Positions 16,494 through 26,313 of a stretch of DNA of 64,000 bases are shown here, piece by piece. Every line of letters starts with the position of its first letter. The first letter of the stretch is position 1. A program made the translations under genes and the position numbers. This DNA comes from Pseudacidovorax intermedius (GTDB taxonomy: Bacteria; Pseudomonadota; Gammaproteobacteria; Burkholderiales; Burkholderiaceae_C), in NCBI RefSeq assembly GCF_003350475.1, contig NZ_QQAV01000013.1, positions 62,001-126,000 of the forward strand, given 5' to 3'. The notes below the pieces were generated by a model, which saw only the letters and a list, made by a program, of their open reading frames with translations, had not been told where the DNA came from and searched no databases.

Positions 16494-17123
16494 TCACGCC
16501 CCTGACCGCCAATGTTCATGAAGTCCCTGGATGTCTCCTGAGCAAAGCAGGGGCATGGCGGCTTCGATGGCGGGCAGAGGCCAATCCCACCACTGCCTTT
16601 CGAGCAACATCTGAACCTGTTCCGTCGGGAAGCGCCTGCGAATCTCCTTGGCGGGGTTCCCCGCCACGATGGCATAGGGCGCCACGTCACGGGTGACAAC
16701 CGCCCTGCTGCCGATGACAGCGCCATGCCCGATTGAGACACCCGGCAGGACCATCGCCTCGGCGCCGATCCACACGTCGTTGCCGATCACCGTATTACCG
16801 GCCGGAATGAAAGCGTCTCGCGCGGCCGCAAAGGCAGGCTCATGCTGCATGTAGAAGAACGGGTATGAGGATGCCCAGTCCGCCCGGTGCCCTTGGTTCC
16901 CCGCCATGATGAAGGACGCCCCTGAGCCTATGGAACAGAAGCTGCCGATGATGAGCCTGTCCACGTCATCGCGGTCCGGCAGGAGATAGCGTGCGCAGTC
17001 GTCAAAGCTGTGCCCGTGGTAGTAGCCCGAGTAGTAGCTGAAGCGCCCGACTTCAATGTTGGGGTTCGTGACCTGCTCGCTCAGCAGCCTGCCTTTGAAT
17101 GGACTCTCGAAGAAGTTGCTCAT
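16494..17123 (-). CDS. catB: Type B chloramphenicol O-acetyltransferase (xenobiotic acetyltransferase) homologue
   Basis: 209 aa, the standard CatB length. The N-terminal [20 protein letters not shown] and [19 protein letters not shown] stretches, His79 in NQGHRADW (the family catalytic His), and the hexapeptide repeats leading to [14 protein letters not shown] are all characteristic of the left-handed beta-helix acetyltransferases. CatB proteins transfer acetyl from acetyl-CoA to chloramphenicol. No integron attC site or integrase was recognised around it, so it looks like a chromosomal copy. It is a single gene, convergent with the catabolic arm. Confidence 0.9.
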   Translation of the reverse strand: MSNFFESPFKGRLLSEQVTNPNIEVGRFSYYSGYYHGHSFDDCARYLLPDRDDVDRLIIGSFCSIGSGASFIMAGNQGHRADWASSYPFFYMQHEPAFAAARDAFIPAGNTVIGNDVWIGAEAMVLPGVSIGHGAVIGSRAVVTRDVAPYAIVAGNPAKEIRRRFPTEQVQMLLERQWWDWPLPAIEAAMPLLCSGDIQGLHEHWRSGA

Positions 17124-17322
17124 GCGCGCGAGTTTGCATCACCGCCACGCGCGGCTGAAAGACCGTGGTAGGCCTGTCGCCGTCAACAGCGTGCAACCGT
17201 GTAGGGCGACATTCAGGCACGGAGGCCCTTGCGAAATGAGAGGCGCCGATCGCGCACGGCCCGTCCAAGCCGGAGGGATGCCCAAGGCCAATCAAGAACA
17301 CGGCCCGGCTCGCCGCACGGGC

Positions 17323-18210
17323 TCACCGCTTTTCTCTGAGTTGCTCCCCCACCAACCCCACCAACGCATCCGCCAAACTCGAAGGCGGCATCGCCCCATG
17401 ACGCACAGCCAGCACCGGCTGCGTCGGTGCCGCCGCAATCGGCCGCCACGCCAGCCGCTCGTTCCGCCAGGCCCGCGCCGTCAGGTCGTCGACCAGCGCC
17501 AGGCCCGCACCGCTGGCCACCAGGGCGCAGGCCGCCTGGCCCGAGCGCACTTCGATGCGTGAGGCCGGCACCTGCCCGGCCTTCTCCGCCGCCTTGCGCA
17601 TCAGCTGCCCTTGCGGCGTGTCCTCGCTGAAGGCGATCAGCGGCTCGCGCAGCAGGTCGGCCATGCGCACGGTGCGCCGCTGGGCGAAGGCGTGGTCGGC
17701 CGGAAAGACGCAGCCCATCGTCCAGTGCCCGAGCGTCTGCGCCGTCAATAGCGGATGCGTCACGGGCAGCGTGCAGATGGCGACGTCGGCTTCGTGGTGC
17801 ACCAGCTGGCCCACCATCTCGCGGGCGCGCAGCGTCTCCATGTAGAGCTGGGCGGATGGAAAGCGCTGCGACAGCGCCTGCAGCGCCCGCGGCACCAGTT
17901 CCAGCCCGGCGCTGGGGCTGCACAGCACGCGCAGGCGCAGGCCTGTGCCGTCGCGCAGCGCCTGGGCGCGGGTCTCGATGCCGCGCACGCCGCGGTAGAC
18001 CGATTCGACCTCTTCATACAGCGCCTGCGCTTCGGGCGTGGGCCGCAGCCGGCCGCGGCCACGCTCGAAGAGCTTGAGGCCCAGCTGCAGTTCGATGTGC
18101 GACAGCATGCGGCTGATGCCGGGCTGAGACACATGCAGCAGCCGGGCGGCATCGGTGATGGAGCCGGCCAGCATCACGGCGCGGAAGACTTCGATCTGGC
18201 GCAGGTTCAT
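17323..18210 (-). CDS. LysR-family transcriptional regulator
   Basis: 295 aa. The N-terminal HTH (MNLRQIEVFRAVMLAGSITDAARLLHVSQPGISR region) is followed by a substrate-binding domain. It is divergent from a Bug-type binding protein gene at 18334. The 123-base gap holds a perfect palindrome at 18232-18252 with a T-N11-A core, which strongly suggests that this protein controls the Bug/oxidoreductase pair and itself. The C-terminal half resembles the SsuR/CysB-like or general LysR effector fold; the inducer is unknown. Confidence 0.88.
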   Translation of the reverse strand: MNLRQIEVFRAVMLAGSITDAARLLHVSQPGISRMLSHIELQLGLKLFERGRGRLRPTPEAQALYEEVESVYRGVRGIETRAQALRDGTGLRLRVLCSPSAGLELVPRALQALSQRFPSAQLYMETLRAREMVGQLVHHEADVAICTLPVTHPLLTAQTLGHWTMGCVFPADHAFAQRRTVRMADLLREPLIAFSEDTPQGQLMRKAAEKAGQVPASRIEVRSGQAACALVASGAGLALVDDLTARAWRNERLAWRPIAAAPTQPVLAVRHGAMPPSSLADALVGLVGEQLREKR

Positions 18211-18231
18211 GGTCGGCGAGAGGGGCGGGGG

Positions 18232-18252
18232 TGCATAACGGCATGTTATGCA
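18232..18252. promoter_or_regulatory. Perfect palindromic LysR operator
   Basis: TGCATAAC-N5-GTTATGCA, with 8-base perfect arms and a 5-base spacer. It contains ATAAC-N5-GTTAT, which satisfies T-N11-A. It is centred 32 bases upstream of the LysR start and 92 bases upstream of the Bug protein start, the classic position for a LysR autoregulatory and activating site. Confidence 0.7.
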
Positions 18253-18333
18253 GATCGCGCGTCTTGGTATTTCACGGCAAGCCCGCAAGCGGCCATGATC
18301 CCGGCCGTTGCGAAAGACGGAGACACGCATTCC

Positions 18334-19320
18334 ATGACCCCTCGATTCACCCGCCGGGCTGCGCTCGGCTGGCTCGCCGCCTCTGGCGCGGGCGCCCTGC
18401 CCTTCACCACCCACGCCCAGGCCGATTGGCCCACCAAGACCGTGCGGATCATCGTGCCCTTCGCGCCCGGCGGCGGCGCGGACAGTTCGGCCCGCGTGCT
18501 GGGCGACCTGTTGTCGCCACTGCTCGGCCAGGCCGTGATCGTCGAGAACAAGCCCGGCGCCGGCAGCGCCATCGGCGTGATGGCCGCGGCCCAGGCGCGC
18601 GACGGCCATACGCTGCTGATGGCCAGCAACAGCATGGTCATCAACCCTGCGCTCAATCCGCAGATCGGTTACGACCCCATTGCCGACTTCGATGCCGTGG
18701 GCATGGTCTCCGACCAGCCACTGGTGCTGGTGGTGCCGGCCAGCTCGCCCATCCGATCGATGCAGGAGTTGGTGGCGCAGGCCAAGGCCAAGCCGGGACA
18801 GTTGAGTGCCGGCAACAGCGGCAACGGCACGCTGGCGCACATCGCCTCGGAGATCTTCGCGGGCCAGGTGGGCGCGGAGATCGTGCCCGTGGCCTACAAG
18901 GGCGAAAGTGCGCTCATGCCCGACCTGATCAGCGGTCTGCTGGGCTTCGGCTTCCTCAACCTGCCCAGCGTGGCGCCGCACATCAAGGCGGGCAAGCTGC
19001 GGGCGCTGGCGGTGTCCTCCTCGCAGCCGGTGGCCGATCTGCCGGGTGTGCCGACGGTCAAATCGCTGGGCTATCCGGCGCTGGAGGTGCGCGGCTGGGC
19101 GGCCCTGTTGGCCCCGCACGGCAGCATTGCGCCGGCCGGGCTGGCAAGGCTCGAAGCCGCGCTGGCCAAGGTGCTGGCGTCGGAAACGGTCAAGTCCAAG
19201 TTCGCCATGCTCAATGTGGAGCCCGTGGTGATGGACCGCCAGGCCACCGCCCGCTTCCTGCAGGCCGAGACGCGCCGCTATGCCGACATCGTGAAGTCGC
19301 GCGGCATCAAGGCGGGCTGA
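18334..19320 (+). CDS. Bug/TctC-type tripartite tricarboxylate transporter substrate-binding protein
   Basis: 328 aa. The N-terminal signal (TPRFTRRAALGWLAASGAGA, ending near THAQA) includes a twin Arg and may be Tat or Sec. The mature protein shows PTKTVRIIVPFAPGGGADSSAR and VENKPGAGS, hallmark ligand-loop segments of Bug proteins. The ATG at 18334 has GGAG about 12 bases upstream; an in-frame ATG at 18295 is less likely. No TctA/TctB membrane partners are nearby, which is common for Bug proteins in Burkholderiales. It is co-transcribed with the FAD oxidoreductase (gap 4 bases) and controlled by the divergent LysR. Confidence 0.9.
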   Translation: MTPRFTRRAALGWLAASGAGALPFTTHAQADWPTKTVRIIVPFAPGGGADSSARVLGDLLSPLLGQAVIVENKPGAGSAIGVMAAAQARDGHTLLMASNSMVINPALNPQIGYDPIADFDAVGMVSDQPLVLVVPASSPIRSMQELVAQAKAKPGQLSAGNSGNGTLAHIASEIFAGQVGAEIVPVAYKGESALMPDLISGLLGFGFLNLPSVAPHIKAGKLRALAVSSSQPVADLPGVPTVKSLGYPALEVRGWAALLAPHGSIAPAGLARLEAALAKVLASETVKSKFAMLNVEPVVMDRQATARFLQAETRRYADIVKSRGIKAG

Positions 19321-19324
19321 GTCG

Positions 19325-20641
19325 ATGACGCTGACGACGCCAAATCTGGCCGAAACGCTGCCCGCCATCGAGGCCGACGTGCTGGTCTGCGGCGGCGGCG
19401 TGGCCGGCACGGTGGCGGCCGTGGCCGCCGCGCGCCAGGGTGCCCGCACCGTGCTGATGGAGCGCTACGGCTTCCTGGGCGGCAATGCCACGGCCGGCGC
19501 CGTCGCGCAGTTCAACAGCTGGCAGACCGCCGCCGGCCGCCGCGTGGTCGCCGGCCTGGCGCAGGAGGTGGTGGAGCGCCTGCGCGGCTACGGCGGCGCT
19601 GGCGAGCACCACAGCTTCGTCATGTCCACCGGCCACCGGATGGACCGGGTCGAATACGCGCCCGAGCTGCTCAAGCTGGTGCTGGACGACCTGGTGCGTG
19701 AGGCCGGCGTGCAGCCGCTGCTGCATGCCACGCTGCTGGACGTGCAGCGCGAAGGCCGGCGCATCGCATCGGCGCGCGTGCTGACCAAGGGCGGCCCGCG
19801 CACCGTTCGGCCGCAGGTGCTGATCGACACCTCGGGCGACATGGACGCCATGAAGCACGCCAGCGCCACCTTCCTCGAACTGGGCGATGGCGAGGCCCTG
19901 CAGCCCGCGACCATGATGTTCCGCTTCGGCCCCATCGACTTCGCGCGGCTCGACGCCTTGAGCAGCGAAGAGAAGGAGGCCATCGCGCGCCGCGGCTTCG
20001 AGCAGGGCGAGCTGGCCCGGGCAGCGCTGCATCTGGCGCGCGATCCCTTCTCCGACGACGGCTGGTTCAACATCAGCCGCCTCGGCATCGACGCCACCGA
20101 CCCCATGGCCCTGGGCCGGGCCGAGATCGAAGGCCGCCGCCAGGCCTGGCGCGCCGCGGCCTTCCTGCAGCGCGCACTGCCGGGCTGCGAACGTGGCCGG
20201 CTGCTGAACTTCGGCACCCAGGTCGGCATCCGCGAGACGCGCCGCGTGGCCGGCGACCACGTGCTGACCGCCGAAGAACTGCTGCGGCCCGAGCCCTTCG
20301 CCGACGCGATTGCGGCCGGGGCCTATCCCATCGACATCCATCCCGCCGCGGGTGGCGGGCTGACCTACCGCGCGCTGGGGGAGGAGCATGCCTACCGCAT
20401 CCCGCTGCGCAGCCTGATCCCGCGCGGGCTGGACAACGCTCTGGTGGCCGGCCGCGGCATCTCGGCCACGCATGAGGCGCTGGCCGCGGTGCGGGTGATG
20501 ACCATCTGCATGGCGATGGGCCAGGCGGCCGGCACGGCGGCGGCGATGGCGGTGCGCGCGGACGGTGGCGCCGACCTGCGCGCCATCGACGTGCAGGCGC
20601 TGCGGCGCCAGCTGCTGGGCGACGGCGCCTGCCTGGCCTGA
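19325..20641 (+). CDS. FAD-dependent oxidoreductase (FAD_oxidored family)
   Basis: 438 aa. The N-terminal FAD motif VLVCGGGVAGTVAAVAAAR is followed by the family signature YGFLGGNATAG, and C-terminal GRGISATHEALAAVRVMTICMAMGQAAGTAAA binds the flavin. Members include uncharacterised dehydrogenases acting on carboxylic acids. It starts 4 bases after the Bug gene, so the pair probably imports and then oxidises one carboxylate. The reaction is not assignable from sequence. Confidence 0.82.
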   Translation: MTLTTPNLAETLPAIEADVLVCGGGVAGTVAAVAAARQGARTVLMERYGFLGGNATAGAVAQFNSWQTAAGRRVVAGLAQEVVERLRGYGGAGEHHSFVMSTGHRMDRVEYAPELLKLVLDDLVREAGVQPLLHATLLDVQREGRRIASARVLTKGGPRTVRPQVLIDTSGDMDAMKHASATFLELGDGEALQPATMMFRFGPIDFARLDALSSEEKEAIARRGFEQGELARAALHLARDPFSDDGWFNISRLGIDATDPMALGRAEIEGRRQAWRAAAFLQRALPGCERGRLLNFGTQVGIRETRRVAGDHVLTAEELLRPEPFADAIAAGAYPIDIHPAAGGGLTYRALGEEHAYRIPLRSLIPRGLDNALVAGRGISATHEALAAVRVMTICMAMGQAAGTAAAMAVRADGGADLRAIDVQALRRQLLGDGACLA

Positions 20642-20687
20642 CGCGGCCGGGCGCGCTGGATGTCGGCCTCCCCCGATAATCCGCCCC

Positions 20688-21896
20688 ATGAATCCCCTGC
20701 TCGACAGGCTGCAGCCCTATCCCTTCGAACGGCTGCGGCAGCTCTTTGCTGGCGTCACGCCCAGCCCCGCCTACTCGCCCATCAGCCTGGGCATCGGCGA
20801 ACCCAAGCATCCCACCCCGCCCTTCATCAAGCAGGCCCTGATCGAGGGCCTCGATTCGCTCTCCGGCTACCCGGCCACGGCCGGCGACCTGAAGCTGCGC
20901 ACCGCCTTCACCAACTGGCTGAGCAAGCGCTACGGCCTGGCGCTCGATCCGGCCACGCAGGTGCTGCCGGTCAACGGCTCGCGCGAGGCGCTGTTCGCGC
21001 TGGCGCAGACGGTGGTCGACAGCAGCCGCACGCCGCGGCCCATCGTCGTCTCGCCCAATCCCTTCTATCAGATCTACGAAGGCTCGGCCCTGCTGGCCGG
21101 CGCCGACGTCTGGTACGCACCCAGCGACCCGGCCCGCAACTTCGCGGTGGACTGGGACAGCGTGCCGGCCGAGGTGTGGCAGCGGACCCAGCTGGTGTAC
21201 GTCTGCTCGCCCGGCAATCCGACCGGCGCCGTGATGCCGCTGGATGAGTGGCGCAAGCTCTTCGCGCTCTCGGACGAGCACGGCTTCGTCATCGCCTCGG
21301 ACGAGTGCTACAGCGAGATCTACTTCCGCGACGAGCCCCCGCTGGGTGGCCTGGAGGCCGCGGCCAAGCTGGGCCGCGATTTCCGCCGGCTGATCGCGCT
21401 CACGTCGCTTTCCAAGCGCAGCAACGTGCCCGGCCTGCGCAGCGGCTTCGTGGCGGGCGACGCCGAGATCATCAAGCGCTTCCTGCTCTACCGCACCTAC
21501 CACGGCAGCGCCATGAGCGGCCTCGTGGCCGCCGCCAGCATCGCGGCCTGGGCCGACGAGACCCATGTGGTCGACAACCGCGAGCAGTACCGCCGCAAGT
21601 TCGCGGCCGTCACGCCGATCCTGGAGCCGGTGCTGGACGTGCGCCTGCCCGACGCCAGCTTCTACCTCTGGGCCGGCGTGCCCGCAGCCTGGAACGGCGA
21701 CGACGCGGCCTTCGCCCGCGCCCTGTACGCTCAATACAATGTGACGGTGCTGCCCGGCAGCTACCTGGCGCGCGAGGCGCAAGGCAGCAATCCCGGCCGC
21801 GGCCGCGTGCGGATGGCCCTGGTGGCCGACACCGCCGAATGCACCGAAGCCGCGCGCCGCATCGCCGAATTCGCCATCCAGGCACCTTCGGCCTGA
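20688..21896 (+). CDS. dapC: Succinyldiaminopimelate transaminase
   Basis: 402 aa fold-type I PLP aminotransferase. The PLP-binding Lys243 lies in [16 protein letters not shown], and the SPGNPTG motif is at residues 174-180. The sequence matches the DapC branch of Burkholderiales ([19 protein letters not shown] start). It converts N-succinyl-L-2-amino-6-oxopimelate and glutamate to N-succinyl-LL-2,6-diaminopimelate in lysine and peptidoglycan precursor synthesis. dapD follows after 34 bases and dapE lies further downstream, supporting the call. Confidence 0.93.
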   Translation: MNPLLDRLQPYPFERLRQLFAGVTPSPAYSPISLGIGEPKHPTPPFIKQALIEGLDSLSGYPATAGDLKLRTAFTNWLSKRYGLALDPATQVLPVNGSREALFALAQTVVDSSRTPRPIVVSPNPFYQIYEGSALLAGADVWYAPSDPARNFAVDWDSVPAEVWQRTQLVYVCSPGNPTGAVMPLDEWRKLFALSDEHGFVIASDECYSEIYFRDEPPLGGLEAAAKLGRDFRRLIALTSLSKRSNVPGLRSGFVAGDAEIIKRFLLYRTYHGSAMSGLVAAASIAAWADETHVVDNREQYRRKFAAVTPILEPVLDVRLPDASFYLWAGVPAAWNGDDAAFARALYAQYNVTVLPGSYLAREAQGSNPGRGRVRMALVADTAECTEAARRIAEFAIQAPSA

Positions 21897-21930
21897 GCCG
21901 CTTCCCCTCTTTCTTCGATCACAAGATCCC

Positions 21931-22764
21931 ATGACCCAGCAACTGCAACAGATCATCGACGCCGCGTGGGAAGACCGCGCCGCCCTCTCCCCCAGCCAGG
22001 CGCCCAAGGAAGTGGCCGACGCGGTCGAGCATGTGATCGTCCAGCTCAACAACGGCAGCCTGCGCGTGGCCACCCGCGAAGGCGTCGGCCAGTGGACGGT
22101 GCACCAGTGGGTCAAGAAGGCCGTGCTGCTGTCCTTCCGACTCAAGGACAACGAGCAGATCCAGGCCGGCAGCCTGGGCTTCTACGACAAGGTGCAGACC
22201 AAGTTCTCGCACCTCTCGGCCGACGAGCTCAAGCAGGCCGGCGTGCGCATCGTGCCGCCCGCCGTGGCCCGTCGCGGCAGCTACATCGCCAAGGGCGCGA
22301 TCCTGATGCCCAGCTACGTCAACATCGGCGCCTACGTCGACGAAGGCACCATGGTCGACACCTGGGCCACCGTGGGCAGTTGCGCCCAGGTGGGCAAGAA
22401 CGTGCACCTGTCCGGCGGCGTGGGCCTGGGCGGCGTGCTGGAGCCCCTGCAGGCCAACCCGACCATCATCGAGGACAACTGCTTCATCGGCGCCCGCTCC
22501 GAAGTGGTCGAAGGCGTGATCGTCGAAGAGAACTCGGTGCTGGGCATGGGCGTGTACATCGGCCAGAGCACGCCGATCTTCAACCGCGACACCGGCGAGA
22601 TCAGCTACGGCCGCGTGCCCTCGGGCAGCGTGGTCATCAGCGGCAGCCTGCCCAAGAAGACCAAGTCGGGCCAGGACTACAGCACCTACGCCGCCATCAT
22701 CGTCAAGACGGTGGATGCGCAGACCCGCTCCAAGACCAGCCTCAACGACCTGTTGCGCGACTGA
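21931..22764 (+). CDS. dapD: 2,3,4,5-tetrahydropyridine-2,6-dicarboxylate N-succinyltransferase
   Basis: 277 aa, the normal DapD length. An N-terminal helical domain is followed by left-handed beta-helix hexapeptide repeats ([25 protein letters not shown] region) and the C-terminal [23 protein letters not shown] stretch. It transfers succinyl from succinyl-CoA to tetrahydrodipicolinate. It lies downstream of dapC and is followed by a rho-independent terminator. Confidence 0.96.
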   Translation: MTQQLQQIIDAAWEDRAALSPSQAPKEVADAVEHVIVQLNNGSLRVATREGVGQWTVHQWVKKAVLLSFRLKDNEQIQAGSLGFYDKVQTKFSHLSADELKQAGVRIVPPAVARRGSYIAKGAILMPSYVNIGAYVDEGTMVDTWATVGSCAQVGKNVHLSGGVGLGGVLEPLQANPTIIEDNCFIGARSEVVEGVIVEENSVLGMGVYIGQSTPIFNRDTGEISYGRVPSGSVVISGSLPKKTKSGQDYSTYAAIIVKTVDAQTRSKTSLNDLLRD

Positions 22765-22778
22765 TCCTGCCGGGCAGC

Positions 22779-22802
22779 GGCCGCCTGCGGGCGGCCTTTT
22801 TC
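22779..22802 (+). terminator. Rho-independent terminator after dapD
   Basis: GGCCGCC (22779-22785), loop TGCG, GGCGGCC (22790-22796), followed by five T residues. It lies 15 bases after the dapD stop and separates dapCD from the ATPase gene downstream. Confidence 0.8.
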
Positions 22803-22846
22803 TTGCAAGCCCCACCACCACACGCCGATTTCACTCTGGAGCTGCC

Positions 22847-24001
22847 ATGGGAACGATGGAGCGCATTCTTCGCCTGATGGCCGAGCGGCAGGCATCCGAC
22901 GTCTACCTGTCGCCCAAGGCGGCAGCGCTGATCCGCATCAATGGCCAGTGCATGCCCATCAATGGGCAGGTGCTGCCGGTGTCGGCACCGCTGGAGTTGC
23001 TGCGCGAAATCATCGACGAGAAGCGCATGGCCGAGTTCGAGCGCACGGGCGAGCTCAACACCGCCGTGCCGCTGCGCGACGTGGGCAGTTTTCGCGTCAG
23101 CGCGATGCGCCAGCGGGGCAGCTGCGCCGTGGTGGTGCGCTTCATTCCCGTCACCGTGCCGGCCTTCGACACGCTGGCCCTGCCCCCGGTCCTCAAGACG
23201 CTGATCATGGAGCGCCGCGGCCTCATCCTGATGGTGGGTGCCACGGGTTCGGGCAAGTCGACCACGCTCGCCTCGATGATCGACCTGCGCAACGAGAGCA
23301 CGCCGGGCCACATCCTCACGATCGAGGAACCGATCGAGTTCGCCTTCCAGAACAAGAAGTCGGTGGTCAACCAGCGCGAGGTGGGCCACGACACGGCCAC
23401 GCTGGAGACCGCCTTGAAGAACGCCTTGCGTCAAGCGCCCGACGTGATCCTGATCGGCGAGATCCGCGACCGCGAGACGATGACCGCCGCGCTGGCCTAC
23501 GCGCAGTCCGGCCACCTGGTGCTGGCGACGCTGCATGCCAACAACGCCTACCGCGCGCTCAACCGCATCCAGAGCTTCTACCCGCTGGAGGTGCGCTCGA
23601 CGCTGCTCAACGACATGGCCAGCGGCCTGCGTGCCGTGATCGCCCAGCGCCTGCTGCGCACGCCGCAGGGCGCGCGCGTGCCGGCGGTAGAGGTGATGCT
23701 CAACACCGCGCTGGTGCGCGACCTGATCGAGCGCGGCGACTTCGACGGCATCAAGGACGCCATGGAACACTCCATGGCCGAGGGCTCGCAGACGTTCGAG
23801 GAAGCCATCGCCAAGCTGGTGCTGGAGGGCAAGGTCAGCCGCGACGAGGCCGTGGTGCATGCAGATTCGCCGGCCAACCTGATGTGGCGGCTGCAGAACG
23901 AGAACCGTCCGCGGGAGGCCGGCAAGGCCGAGCCCACGCTGATGCAGCAGACCGAGGCGCCGACATTCACGGACATCACGCTGGATGTGCATCCGGGGTG
24001 A
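22847..24001 (+). CDS. pilU: PilT/PilU-family type IV pilus retraction ATPase
   Basis: 384 aa. The Walker A GATGSGKST is at residues 131-139, with the Asp box ILTIEEPIEF, Walker B LIGEIRDRETM and the His box ATLHANNAYRALNRI. Length and C-terminal acidic tail favour PilU over the roughly 345-aa PilT, but PilT itself cannot be excluded. It powers pilus retraction at the inner membrane. A good CTGGAG ribosome site precedes the ATG. It sits between dapD and dapE, an arrangement common in relatives, without other pil genes. Confidence 0.85.
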   Translation: MGTMERILRLMAERQASDVYLSPKAAALIRINGQCMPINGQVLPVSAPLELLREIIDEKRMAEFERTGELNTAVPLRDVGSFRVSAMRQRGSCAVVVRFIPVTVPAFDTLALPPVLKTLIMERRGLILMVGATGSGKSTTLASMIDLRNESTPGHILTIEEPIEFAFQNKKSVVNQREVGHDTATLETALKNALRQAPDVILIGEIRDRETMTAALAYAQSGHLVLATLHANNAYRALNRIQSFYPLEVRSTLLNDMASGLRAVIAQRLLRTPQGARVPAVEVMLNTALVRDLIERGDFDGIKDAMEHSMAEGSQTFEEAIAKLVLEGKVSRDEAVVHADSPANLMWRLQNENRPREAGKAEPTLMQQTEAPTFTDITLDVHPG

Positions 24002-24012
24002 TGAGCGTTCAC

Positions 24013-24136
24013 CCCCCATGCCGCTTCGCGGCTCCCCCCTCTCTTGCGCCTTCGGCTTGGAGGGGGGCGCACCCAGAGGCCTGGCGAAGCCAGTTCCTCG
24101 GGTGCTCTGGGGTGGCCTGCTCCGCGGCCTTCTGAT
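24013..24136 (+). repeat. Dispersed intergenic repeat, copy A
   Basis: About 124 bases between the pilU-like gene and dapE that recur in opposite orientation at 49752-49876 with roughly 85-90% identity by eye. It contains short dyads (GCCGC-TTC-GCGGC at 24020-24032, and CGCCTTCGGCTTGGAGG) and the shared core GCGCACCCAGAGGCCTGGC. It has no coding potential and resembles a REP/MITE-like intergenic element. The remaining 24137-24263 shows no clear feature beyond the dapE leader. Confidence 0.8.
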
Positions 24137-24263
24137 GACTCGGTAAATTGCGGCTTCTGGCGCTTTCGTCCGCGCGCCGGATCGCTCGCGCCAAGGGCCT
24201 GTGCCCTAGCCATTTTTTCGGGGACACCAAAGCTCATGGCGTCCCTTTCATTCCGCCATTGCC

Positions 24264-25433
24264 ATGACCCAAACCCTGCAACTCGCCGAAGAACTGATTG
24301 CCTGCCCTTCCGTCACGCCCGATGACGCGCAGTGCCAGCAGATCCTGGGCGAACGCCTGGCGCGTCTGGGCTTTTCGCTCGAGACCATCGTGAGCGGGCC
24401 CGAGGACTTCCGCGTGACCAACCTGTGGGCGGTGCGCGGCGCGCCGACGGCGCCGACGCTGGTCTTTGCCGGCCACACCGATGTAGTGCCGACGGGGCCG
24501 CTGGACCAGTGGACCAGCCCGCCGTTCACGCCCACGCACCGGGGCGGCAAACTCTACGGCCGGGGCGCCTGCGACATGAAGAGCTCGCTGGCGGGCTTCG
24601 TCGTCGCCATCGAGGAATTCCTGACGGCCCATCCCGACCCCGCGCTGCGCCTGGCGCTGCTGCTGACCAGCGACGAGGAAGGCCCCGGCGTCGATGGCAC
24701 CGTGGTGGTCTGCAACCAGCTGGCGGCGCGGGGCGAACGGCTGGACTACTGCATCGTCGGCGAGCCCACCTCGGTCAGCCGCTGCGGCGACATGATCAAG
24801 AACGGCCGGCGCGGAACGATGAGCGGCAAGCTGACGGTGCACGGCGTGCAGGGCCACATCGCTTACCCGCATCTTGCGAAGAACCCCGTGCATGCCTTCG
24901 CCCCGGCCCTGGCCGATCTGGTGGCCATCAACGCCGCTGGCGGCTGGGACCCGAAGCCCAACCCCTACTTCCAGCCGACCAGCTGGCAGATCAGCAACAT
25001 CCACGCGGGCACGGGCGCGAGCAACGTGATCCCGGGCAATGCGGTGATCGACTTCAACTTCCGCTTTTCCACCGAGGTGACGCCCGAGGCGCTGCAGCAA
25101 CGGGTGCAGTCGGTGCTGGATGCCCACGGCGTCGAGTACGACCTCAAGTGGACCATCGGCGGCCTGCCCTTCCTGACCACGCCCGGCGCGCTGGTCGAGG
25201 CCGTGCAGGCCGCCATCCGCGACGAGGCCGGCATCGAGACCGAGCTGTCCACCAGCGGCGGGACCAGCGATGCGCGCTTCATCGCCAAGGTCTGCGCGCA
25301 AGTGGTGGAGCTGGGCCCGGTCAATGCCAGCATCCACAAGATTGACGAGCACATCGAGGTCGAGGCCATCGAGACGCTCAAGAACATGTACCGCCGCACC
25401 ATCGAGCGGCTGGAGGCCGGCGCGCATGTCTGA
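24264..25433 (+). CDS. dapE: Succinyl-diaminopimelate desuccinylase
   Basis: 389 aa M20-family di-zinc hydrolase. GHTDVVPTG carries the first metal His and catalytic Asp, [10 protein letters not shown] the bridging Asp, and [11 protein letters not shown] the general-base Glu pair. Late [11 protein letters not shown] carries the substrate-binding loop. It releases succinate from N-succinyl-LL-diaminopimelate in lysine/mDAP synthesis. It overlaps prmB by 8 bases. Confidence 0.96.
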   Translation: MTQTLQLAEELIACPSVTPDDAQCQQILGERLARLGFSLETIVSGPEDFRVTNLWAVRGAPTAPTLVFAGHTDVVPTGPLDQWTSPPFTPTHRGGKLYGRGACDMKSSLAGFVVAIEEFLTAHPDPALRLALLLTSDEEGPGVDGTVVVCNQLAARGERLDYCIVGEPTSVSRCGDMIKNGRRGTMSGKLTVHGVQGHIAYPHLAKNPVHAFAPALADLVAINAAGGWDPKPNPYFQPTSWQISNIHAGTGASNVIPGNAVIDFNFRFSTEVTPEALQQRVQSVLDAHGVEYDLKWTIGGLPFLTTPGALVEAVQAAIRDEAGIETELSTSGGTSDARFIAKVCAQVVELGPVNASIHKIDEHIEVEAIETLKNMYRRTIERLEAGAHV

Positions 25434-26313
25434 CGACGCCACGCTCACCGTGATGGCCCTGGTGCAGGAGGCCGAGCAGCGCCTGGCCCAGGCCCGCGTC
25501 GCCTTCGGCCACGGCACCACCAACGCCTTCGACGAGGCCGCCTGGCTGGTGCTGTGGCGCCTGCGGCTTCCGCTGGATCAGCTGGACGAGAACGCCGAAC
25601 GTGCCGTGTCGCCGGGCGCCGCCGCGCAGGTGCGCGCCCTGGTCGAGGAACGCATCGCCACCCGCAAGCCCGCCGCCTACCTGACCAAGGAAGCCTGGCT
25701 GCAGGGCGTGGACTTCTACGTGGACGAGCGCGCCATCGTGCCGCGCAGCTTCATCGCCGAACTGCTGGCCGACGCCAGCATCGACAACTGGCTGGGCGCG
25801 CACACGCAGCGCGTGCTGGATCTGTGTACCGGCAACGGCAGCCTGGCCGTGCTGGCCGCCATGGCCTGGCCCGAGGTGCAGGTCGATGCGGCCGACATTT
25901 CGCCCGAAGCACTGGAGGTAGCGGCCATCAACGTCGCGCGCCACCAGCTCGATGCCCGGGTGCGTCTGCTGCCGTCCGACGGGCTGGCGGGCGTGGACGG
26001 CGTGTACGACCTGATCCTGTGCAACCCGCCCTACGTCAACGCCGCCAGCATGGCCGCGCTGCCGCAGGAATACCGTGCCGAGCCCGAACTCGCCCTGGCC
26101 GGCGGCAGCGACGGCATGGACTTCGTGCGCCGCCTGCTCGCCGAGGCCCCCGCCCGCATGAGCGAACACGCCGTGCTGGTGCTGGAGATCGGCAACGAGC
26201 GGCCTTTCTTCGAGGCCGCCTTTCCCCAACTCGAGGCCGTCTGGCTCTCGACCAGCGCCGGCGACGACCAGGTGCTGCTGCTGACCCGCGACGCCCTCGT
26301 CGCCCACTCATGA
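25426..26313 (+). CDS. prmB: Ribosomal protein L3 N5-glutamine methyltransferase
   Basis: 295 aa. The SAM-binding motif [16 protein letters not shown] and the catalytic [10 protein letters not shown] (NPPY, binding the target glutamine side chain) identify the HemK/PrmB family. The RPAAYLT-like N-terminal domain ([22 protein letters not shown]) favours PrmB over PrmC. It methylates a Gln of ribosomal protein L3. It overlaps dapE (8 bases) and the ABC-F gene (ATGA). Confidence 0.92.
   Translation: MSDDATLTVMALVQEAEQRLAQARVAFGHGTTNAFDEAAWLVLWRLRLPLDQLDENAERAVSPGAAAQVRALVEERIATRKPAAYLTKEAWLQGVDFYVDERAIVPRSFIAELLADASIDNWLGAHTQRVLDLCTGNGSLAVLAAMAWPEVQVDAADISPEALEVAAINVARHQLDARVRLLPSDGLAGVDGVYDLILCNPPYVNAASMAALPQEYRAEPELALAGGSDGMDFVRRLLAEAPARMSEHAVLVLEIGNERPFFEAAFPQLEAVWLSTSAGDDQVLLLTRDALVAHS

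Noticed and set aside
16460-17322. Possible integron cassette around the catB-like gene
   Set aside because: No attC-like paired core sites or integrase were recognisable, and flanking genes are ordinary chromosomal ones with similar composition.
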